A stretch of 64,000 nt of DNA from Nonomuraea roseoviolacea subsp. carminata (GTDB lineage: Bacteria > Actinomycetota > Actinomycetes > Streptosporangiales > Streptosporangiaceae), in NCBI RefSeq assembly GCF_024172185.1, contig NZ_JAMZEC010000001.1:8283001-8347000 (forward strand), written 5' to 3'. This document shows, one piece after another, positions 59,091 through 64,000 of the stretch. The first letter of the stretch is position 1, and each line of letters opens with the position of its first letter. The notes beneath the pieces are model-generated. The model was not told the DNA's origin and searched no databases. It saw nothing but the letters and a program-made list of their open reading frames with translations. Both the position numbers and the translations under genes were made by a program.

Positions 59091-60701
59091 ATGTTACGCA
59101 ACATCACCAGAATCATCGGGGTGGCCCTGCTGGCCACCCTGCCGTTGGCGGGCACCACCGCCCACGCCCAGACCGCCCCGGAATCCGAGGTCGGGGCGGT
59201 CGGGCAACCACCGGGATCCGCCGGTCCCGTCCGCGGCTTCGTCGACGCCCACAGCCATCTCATGGCGAACGAGGCGTTCGGCGGCAGCCTGATCTGCGGC
59301 AAGCCGTTCGACCTCGACGGCATCGAGCACGCCCTGGTCGACTGCCCCGACCACCAGCCCGACGGATCGCTCGCCTGGTTCGAGAACTTCACCCGTCACG
59401 GCACCCCGGTGGGCAAGCACGACCCGGTCGGCTGGCCGACGTTCAAGGACTGGCCGGCCCACGACTCCCTCACCCACCAGCAGGGCTACTACAAGTGGCT
59501 CGAACGGGCCTGGCGCGGCGGGCTCCGGGTCTTCGTCAACGACCTGGTCGCCAACCGGCAGCTCTGTGAGATCTACCCGCTCAAGCGCAACACCTGCGAC
59601 GAGATGGCCACGCTGAAGCTGGAGGCGCAGCGCAACTTCGAGCTGCAGGACTACATCGACGCCCAGAGCGGCGGCCCGGGCCGGGGCTGGTTCCGGGTGG
59701 TGAAGTCGACCGCCGAGGCCAGGCAGGTGATCGCGGCCGGCAAGCTGGCGGTGGTCCTGGGCATCGAGACCTCCGAGCCGTTCGGCTGCCGCCAGACCTG
59801 GGGCATCCCGCACTGCACCAAGGCGCAGATCGACCGCGGCCTGGACGAGATGTACCAGATCGGCGTCCGGAGCATGTTCGTCTGCCACAAGTACGACAAC
59901 GCCCTGTGCGGCGTCCGGTTCGACTCGGGGACCACCGGCGTGATCGTCAACCTCGGCAACTTCCTGGCGAGCGGCTCCTTCTGGAACGCCAGGACGTGCA
60001 CGGGACCCGAGCACGACAACACGATCGACCCGGCCGGAGTGCTGCCGCCCGAGCTGGCCAAGTGGCTGCCGGCCGGCGTCGGCCTGCCGGTCTATCCGCC
60101 GGCGCCGCACTGCAACACCAGAGGCCTGACCTCGCTGGGCGCCTACATGGTCCAGGGGATGATGAAGCGCGGCATGATCGTCGAGCTCGACCACATGAGC
60201 GTCAAGGCCGCGGCCCAGACGCTCGACCTGCTGGAGAGCGCCAAGTATCCGGGCGTCATCTCCTCCCACAGCTGGGCGGACCCGAGCTACTTCCGCCGCG
60301 TCTACCGGCTCGGCGGCATGGTGACGGCGTACGGCTCGCCCGCCGACTCCTTCACCGCCGGCTGGCGCGCCACGAAGCCGCTGCGTGAGGAGTTCGGCCA
60401 CCCCGGCTACGGCTACGGCCTCGACACCAACGGCATGGGCCCGCTCCCGGGACCCCGCCAGGGCGGCGCGGTCACCTATCCGTTCACGTCGCTCGACGGC
60501 GCGGTCACGCTCGACCGCCTGCGCACCGGCGAGCGGGTCTGGGACGTCAACGTCGACGGCGTGGCCCACTACGGCCTGGTCCCCGACTGGATCGAGGACA
60601 TGCGCAAGTACGCCGGTGACGCGTTCGCCCAGGACATGCTGGCCGGAGCCGAGGCGTACCTGACGACGTGGGGAGGAGCCGAGGCCCGCAGGCAGACCTG
60701 A
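59091..60701 (+). CDS. Secreted M19-like (renal-dipeptidase-type) amidohydrolase
   Basis: A 536-residue exported protein. Signal peptide ends about Ala26 (THAH AQ). Amidohydrolase-barrel metal motifs include HxH in 'FVDAHSHLMAN' (about 52-54), Glu in 'VVLGIETSEPFG', His in 'FVCHKYDNALCG', 'IVELDHMSVKAAAQ' and 'VISSHSWADPS', and Asp in 'GLDTNGMG'. The order and motifs are close to membrane dipeptidases (M19), which hydrolyse dipeptides, including those ending in D-residues, but the chain is longer with insertions around 80-150 and 285-330. Substrate is unknown. GAGG precedes the ATG at 59091 by eight bases. A terminator follows within ten bases of the stop. Confidence 0.8.
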   Translation: MLRNITRIIGVALLATLPLAGTTAHAQTAPESEVGAVGQPPGSAGPVRGFVDAHSHLMANEAFGGSLICGKPFDLDGIEHALVDCPDHQPDGSLAWFENFTRHGTPVGKHDPVGWPTFKDWPAHDSLTHQQGYYKWLERAWRGGLRVFVNDLVANRQLCEIYPLKRNTCDEMATLKLEAQRNFELQDYIDAQSGGPGRGWFRVVKSTAEARQVIAAGKLAVVLGIETSEPFGCRQTWGIPHCTKAQIDRGLDEMYQIGVRSMFVCHKYDNALCGVRFDSGTTGVIVNLGNFLASGSFWNARTCTGPEHDNTIDPAGVLPPELAKWLPAGVGLPVYPPAPHCNTRGLTSLGAYMVQGMMKRGMIVELDHMSVKAAAQTLDLLESAKYPGVISSHSWADPSYFRRVYRLGGMVTAYGSPADSFTAGWRATKPLREEFGHPGYGYGLDTNGMGPLPGPRQGGAVTYPFTSLDGAVTLDRLRTGERVWDVNVDGVAHYGLVPDWIEDMRKYAGDAFAQDMLAGAEAYLTTWGGAEARRQT

Positions 60702-60709
60702 AGCCCCGA

Positions 60710-60738
60710 GCCCCCGGCGGGCCGCTCCCGCCGGGGGC
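60710..60738 (+). terminator. Terminator after the M19-like gene
   Basis: Perfect 12-base GC arms (60710-60721 and 60727-60738) with a five-base loop, eight bases past the stop codon and 26 bases before the end of the leftward LysR gene, so it may serve both. Confidence 0.78.
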
Positions 60739-60763
60739 CTCTCGGGCGGACGCGCGCCCCGGT

Positions 60764-61711
60764 CTAGTCCTCCCCGGCGGGGCGGAGGACCCGGCGTACG
60801 GCGCCACGCAACCACTGGTGGGCCCCGTCGGCGGCGTGGCGTGGATGCCAGGCCATGCCGATCGTCAGCGGCGGCAACGGCAGCGGGATCTCCAGCAGGC
60901 GCAGTCCCAGGGCGCGCGCCGCGTCGCTGAGGGGTGAGGGGGGCTCGCCCGGCGGCGCGGCCGGCACCAGGCATACCACGTCGCCGGCCGCGGCCAGCGT
61001 CATCGCCGCCAGGTGCCCGGGCAGCACGGCGCTGACCCGCCGGGTGAGCCCCCGCTCGGCCAGGGCCGCGTCCAGCGGGCCGGTGAAGCGTCCGCGGCGG
61101 CTGACCGCCACGTGCTCCGCGGCGGCCAGCCTGGCGGGCGTCAGGGTTCCTTCGGTGAGCGGGTGCCCGGCCCGCACGCCGGCGGCCATCCGCAGCGTGA
61201 CCAGCTCCTCGACCCGGGTCTCCGGGTCGACGTGGTCGATGGCCCCGACCTCCAGGTCGACCCTGCCCTCGCGCAGCGCTGGGCCCGCCTCCCACTCCTC
61301 GGCCAGCACCCGCAGCGAGACGCCCGGCGCCCGGCGCCGGGCCAGCCCGAGCAGGCCCGGCGCCAGCGCCGCGCCGACCAGGTCCGAGGTCTGGACGGTG
61401 AAGGTGCGCCGCAGCGTGGCGGGATCGATCCCGCCGCTCGGGGTGAGCAGCGCCTCCAGCCGGCGCACCACCGCGGCGGCCTCGTCCCGCAGCTCCTCGG
61501 CGCGGGGTGTGGGGACCATCGCCTGTCCCGCCCGTACCAGCAGCGGGTCCTGAAGGACCCGGCGCAGCCGGGCCAGGGTGCGGCTCATCGCCGCGGGGGA
61601 GGTGCGCAGCCGCGCGGCGGCGCGGGTGACGCTCTGCTCGGTCAGCAGGGCGTCGAGGGCGACGGCGAGGTTGGCGTCGAGGTTCGGGTCTGGGCTGCTC
61701 ACCGGGCTCAT
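60764..61711 (-). CDS. LysR family transcriptional regulator
   Basis: A 315-residue regulator. The N-terminal winged helix (about 9-68) is LysR-type: 'NLAVALDALLTEQSVTRAAARLRTSPAAMSRTLARLRRVLQDPLLVR'. The effector domain (about 95-300) has 'VDLEVGAIDHVDPETRVEELVTLRMAAGVRAGHPL' as in the substrate-binding fold. The ATG at 61711 or a GTG at 61702 could be the start; neither has a strong Shine-Dalgarno. It is divergent from the NAD(P)H-binding gene with about 106 bases between, the normal arrangement for a LysR protein and its target. Confidence 0.87.
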   Translation of the reverse strand: MSPVSSPDPNLDANLAVALDALLTEQSVTRAAARLRTSPAAMSRTLARLRRVLQDPLLVRAGQAMVPTPRAEELRDEAAAVVRRLEALLTPSGGIDPATLRRTFTVQTSDLVGAALAPGLLGLARRRAPGVSLRVLAEEWEAGPALREGRVDLEVGAIDHVDPETRVEELVTLRMAAGVRAGHPLTEGTLTPARLAAAEHVAVSRRGRFTGPLDAALAERGLTRRVSAVLPGHLAAMTLAAAGDVVCLVPAAPPGEPPSPLSDAARALGLRLLEIPLPLPPLTIGMAWHPRHAADGAHQWLRGAVRRVLRPAGED

Positions 61712-61817
61712 TCCATTTCGGGCAATGATCGGATGCTGAAGTTCCCATTGTGGCAATGCGGTGCGGGTCTGCACGATCAAGGGGTTGCACCGATCCCCCA
61801 GAGACCGCGAGGTTTTC

Positions 61818-62735
61818 ATGATCGTCATTACCGCCCCCACCGGGAACATCGGCCGGCGGCTGCTGTCGCTGCTGGTCGAGGCCGCACCGGAACACGGGGA
61901 GGAGGTGCGCGTCGTGGTGCGCGATCCCGCCCGGCTCCCCGAGGCCGTGCGCGGACGGGTCGAGGTGGTCACCGGCTCGCACGGCGACGCCGCGACCGTC
62001 GAGCGCGCCTTCGCCGGGGCCGACGCCGTCTTCTGGCTGGTGCCGCCGGACGCCTCCCTCACTCCCGACGAGGCGTACAGCGGCTTCACCCGCCCGGCCG
62101 CGCGGGTGTTCGCCGCCCACGGCGTCGGCCACGTCGTCGGCGTCTCGGCGCTCGGCCGCGGCACCCCGCACGCCGGCCGGGCCGGGCTGGTCACCGCCTC
62201 CCTGGCCATGGACGACCTGATCGCCGGCTCCGGCGTCGCCTACCGCGCCCTGGCCTGCCCGTCCTTCTTCGAGAACCTGCTGGAGGAGGCGGGCTCGATC
62301 CGCGAGGACGGCGTCTTCACCGACACCGTCGCCGCGGACCGCCCGGCCCCGATGGTGGCCGTCGCCGACATCGCCGCGACGGCGGCCGGGCTGCTGCTGG
62401 ACCGCTCCTGGACCGGCGTCGGCGGCGTTCCGGTGCTCGGCCCGCAGGACCTGTCGCCCGACGACCTGGCCCGCATCATGACCGAGGAGCTGGGCCGTCC
62501 GGTCCGCTACGTGCGCGAGTCGCTCGACGAGCTGCGGTCCACCATGCTCGGCCACGGCCTCAACGAGGAGTTCGTGGCGGGCATGGTGGCCATGAAGCGC
62601 GCCAAGGACCTGGGCCTGGACTCGGGTGCCGACCGCTCGCCGCGGCAGGGCCCGGCCACCGCGTTCGCGCAGTGGTGCGCGCACACCCTCAAGCCCGCCG
62701 TCCTCGCCGCTCCGGAGGCCGTCGATGCCCGCTGA
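61818..62735 (+). CDS. NmrA-like NAD(P)H-binding protein
   Basis: A 305-residue Rossmann protein with 'ITAPTGNIGRRLL' (residues 4-16) as cofactor motif and 'VVVRDPARLPEAV' after the second strand. The atypical SDR layout ('DAVFWLVPPDASLTPDEAYSGF', 'ALACPSFFENLLEEAG') groups it with NmrA/HSCARG-type redox sensors or NAD(P)H:quinone-reductase-like proteins such as QOR2. The ATG at 61818 follows CGAGG. It faces a LysR gene, its probable regulator, and ends 11 bases inside the darcynin-like remnant, so both were one transcript. Confidence 0.87.
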   Translation: MIVITAPTGNIGRRLLSLLVEAAPEHGEEVRVVVRDPARLPEAVRGRVEVVTGSHGDAATVERAFAGADAVFWLVPPDASLTPDEAYSGFTRPAARVFAAHGVGHVVGVSALGRGTPHAGRAGLVTASLAMDDLIAGSGVAYRALACPSFFENLLEEAGSIREDGVFTDTVAADRPAPMVAVADIAATAAGLLLDRSWTGVGGVPVLGPQDLSPDDLARIMTEELGRPVRYVRESLDELRSTMLGHGLNEEFVAGMVAMKRAKDLGLDSGADRSPRQGPATAFAQWCAHTLKPAVLAAPEAVDAR

Positions 62736-63042
62736 CCGCACCGAGCCGCCGGTCACCGCGTTCATGCTGGTCAAGACGACGCCCGAGTGGCTGGCGATGA
62801 CCGTGGCCGAACGCGTCCAGGCCTTCGCCACCCAGGTCGTCCCGGTGATCGAGGCCCGCACCCGCGGCGTCCGCTCCCGCTTCTACGACACGGAGTTCTC
62901 CTCGGCGCGGGTCACCCGGCTACGCCCGCACCTACGGTGTGGAGCCGCTGGCCACCCTCTCCACCTGACGCCCGCCCCTCACCAGTTCCGCACCTCGTGG
63001 GCCCACGCGGTCAGCCCGGCCACGAGCCCCTGCCTCTCCTGA
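62725..63042 (+). pseudogene. Darcynin-like protein, truncated
   Basis: The reading frame starts at an ATG at 62725, inside the end of the NmrA-like gene and behind GGAGG. Residues 1 to about 65 match the darcynin pattern: 'TAFMLVKTTPEWLAMTVAERVQAFATQVVPVIE' and 'RSRFYDTEFSSARVT'. The family then normally continues with a TDV-Trp-Glu-type core, but here the frame turns into Arg/His/Pro-rich sequence and runs on to 63042 across the end of the convergent MarR gene. In another frame (stop at 62966-62968) the bases after 62915 read a protein-like tail 'PGYARTYGVEPLATLST', as if a deletion had joined two genes. It is most likely a remnant. Confidence 0.6.
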
Positions 63043-63458
63043 GGCGACAGGTTGTCCAGGACGCGCAGCAGAGGCGCGGCGCGGAGGGCGACGAACCGTT
63101 CGACCATGGCCCGATGGTGGGCGGCCAGCGACACCAGGGTGCGGCGGCGATTGTCCGGATCCTCCCGGCGCTCGACCAGCCCGGCCCGGCTGAGGTCGCT
63201 GACGAGCTCGCTCGCCGTCGTCAGCGACACGCCCATCCTGTCGGCCAGTTCGCTCACGCTCAGTGACGGCGCGGTCGTCAGCTGCGGAATGATCGCGCCG
63301 TGCCGGGCGGTGAGCCGGTGGCTGCGGAAGATCTCCCGCAGCTCGTCCGGCATCTCGGCCTGGGCCCGCCGGAAGTAGGCCTCCACCAGGGGCACGAAAC
63401 CGAGGGCTTCCTTGACCTCCTCGGGTCGTGGCAGCCGGGGAGGCGGGGCGTCGTCCAT
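62979..63458 (-). CDS. MarR family transcriptional regulator
   Basis: A 159-residue winged-helix protein. The core reads 'LTARHGAIIPQLTTAPSLSVSELADRMGVSLTTASELVSDLSRAGLVERREDPDNRRRTLVSLAAHHRAM', with the MarR wing DPDNRRRTLVSL. A helical N-terminus (about 12-45) and C-terminus form the dimer domain. ATG 63458 is used; a GTG immediately before it is possible and neither has a good Shine-Dalgarno. It diverges from the last gene of the window across a perfect palindrome and probably controls it. Confidence 0.87.
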   Translation of the reverse strand: MDDAPPPRLPRPEEVKEALGFVPLVEAYFRRAQAEMPDELREIFRSHRLTARHGAIIPQLTTAPSLSVSELADRMGVSLTTASELVSDLSRAGLVERREDPDNRRRTLVSLAAHHRAMVERFVALRAAPLLRVLDNLSPQERQGLVAGLTAWAHEVRNW

Positions 63459-63493
63459 CACGACGACAGGATACAGTTTCTCTATCCAAACAG

Positions 63494-63507
63494 TTCGGAT
63501 ATCCGAA
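63494..63507. promoter_or_regulatory. Candidate MarR operator, 14-bp perfect palindrome
   Basis: TTCGGATATCCGAA is a perfect palindrome 12 bases before the GTG of the rightward NmrA-like gene and 36 bases before the divergent MarR start. An extra ATCC at 63484-63487 mirrors the GGAT in it. Position between the two starts suggests the MarR protein binds here. Confidence 0.6.
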
Positions 63508-63518
63508 GTGAGGTAGCC

Positions 63519-64000
63519 GTGATACTGGTGACCGGGGCAACGGGCAATGTCGGCCGTCATCTCGTGGACCTGCTGCTCCAGGCGGGGGAGCAGGTCCGCG
63601 CGATCAGCCGGAACCCCGAGCGGGCCGGCCTGCCCGGCGACGTGGAGGTCGTCCGAGCCGACATGTCCCGGGCGGAGGACCTGCGCCCCGCTCTCAAGGG
63701 AGTGGACCGCGCGTTCCTGTTCCCGGCCGCCGGCCAGGCGCACGGCTTCCTGTCCGAGGCCGCCAAGGCCGGGCTCGGGCACGTGGTGCTGCTGTCCGCG
63801 CTGGCGGTGACGATGCGGCAGGCGGGCGCGCTCGGCAGGGTCCACGCCGAGCACGAGCAGGCCGTGGCCGGGTCGGGGCTGCCGTGGACGTTCCTGCGCC
63901 CCGGCGCGTTCATGGCGAACGACCTGCGCTGGGCGCCCGGCATCAGGGACGACGGCGTGGTGCGCGCTCCCTTCGCCCAGGCCGCGACCGCGCCGGTCGA
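63519..64000 (+). CDS. NmrA-like NAD(P)H-binding protein (3' end outside window)
   Basis: The first 160 codons are visible, starting at a GTG at 63519 with GAGG five bases upstream. The Rossmann motif 'VTGATGNVGRHLV' (residues 4-16), 'VRAISRNPERAGLP' and 'FLRPGAFMANDLRWAPGIR' place it in the NmrA/QOR2-like atypical SDR group, closely similar in plan to the gene at 61818. It faces the MarR gene across a palindrome. The C-terminal part and any catalytic residues lie beyond the window. Confidence 0.85.
   Translation, partial: MILVTGATGNVGRHLVDLLLQAGEQVRAISRNPERAGLPGDVEVVRADMSRAEDLRPALKGVDRAFLFPAAGQAHGFLSEAAKAGLGHVVLLSALAVTMRQAGALGRVHAEHEQAVAGSGLPWTFLRPGAFMANDLRWAPGIRDDGVVRAPFAQAATAPV

Noticed and set aside
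59094..62861. A 1255-codon leftward open frame
   Set aside because: It crosses an M19-like gene, a terminator and a LysR gene; composition is typical antisense shadow of GC-rich coding DNA.
1..64000. tRNA, rRNA, riboswitch or phage genes
   Set aside because: Reading both strands gave no cloverleaf-like CCA-ended gene, rRNA block, known riboswitch core or phage structural gene that I could support.

Overview
The window is a piece of chromosome from a high-GC filamentous or soil-type actinomycete, possibly of the Streptosporangiaceae/Nonomuraea kind. That placement is inference. It rests on GC-rich third codon positions, frequent GTG starts, dense GTGA/ATGA gene overlaps, many secreted hydrolases, and many one-component regulators beside their targets. 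No rRNA, tRNA, CRISPR array, insertion sequence or phage gene was seen, and no gene-free stretch exceeds 300 bases.

Layout. (1) 1-3560: a sugar-acid or sugar catabolic locus, with an RraA-like aldolase cut by the window edge, a divergent IclR regulator, a short-chain dehydrogenase and an IlvD/Edd dehydratase. (2) 3662-6596: an AraC-type regulator, a DHFR/RibD-fold reductase, a TmrB-like P-loop protein and a secreted trypsin-like protease. (3) 6828-23220: the largest unit, which I read as a D-amino-acid/D-peptide salvage cluster. It holds an M14 peptidase divergent from a TetR gene, then MFS exporter, M55 D-aminopeptidase, S12 D-aminopeptidase, a complete oligopeptide ABC transporter, N-acyl-D-amino-acid deacylase, PucR regulator, GNAT acyltransferase and an N-acylamino-acid racemase-type enolase. 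Catalytic residues are conserved almost number for number with the characterised enzymes. (4) 23394-25130: an alpha/beta hydrolase divergent from a WYL regulator.

(5) 25137-33159: a polyol-phosphate operon of MFS transporter, FGGY kinase, GlpD-type dehydrogenase, AGPS-like FAD enzyme, GlpP-type antiterminator and EamA transporter. A good promoter and a 16-bp perfect hairpin lie in its leader, as expected for a GlpP-controlled transcript. (6) 33204-37522: a NarL-type two-component pair with three small secreted or membrane proteins. (7) 37571-51290: a mannoside-utilisation locus with a sugar ABC transporter, GH38 alpha-mannosidase, LacI regulator, GH5-like hydrolase, a second, giant GH38-type gene broken by two frameshifts, and an unknown protein. 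Two near-identical LacI-type operators tie both arms together. (8) 51305-64000: stress/redox and secreted genes, with three NmrA-like NAD(P)-binding proteins each near a MarR or LysR regulator, a quinone-oxidoreductase-like protein, a flavin amine-oxidase-like protein, a matrixin-type metalloprotease, an M19-like secreted dipeptidase, a PPOX protein and a darcynin remnant.

Seven hairpins at gene ends are annotated as terminators and six palindromes as candidate operators. Functions are from family recognition and visible motifs only; no database search was possible.
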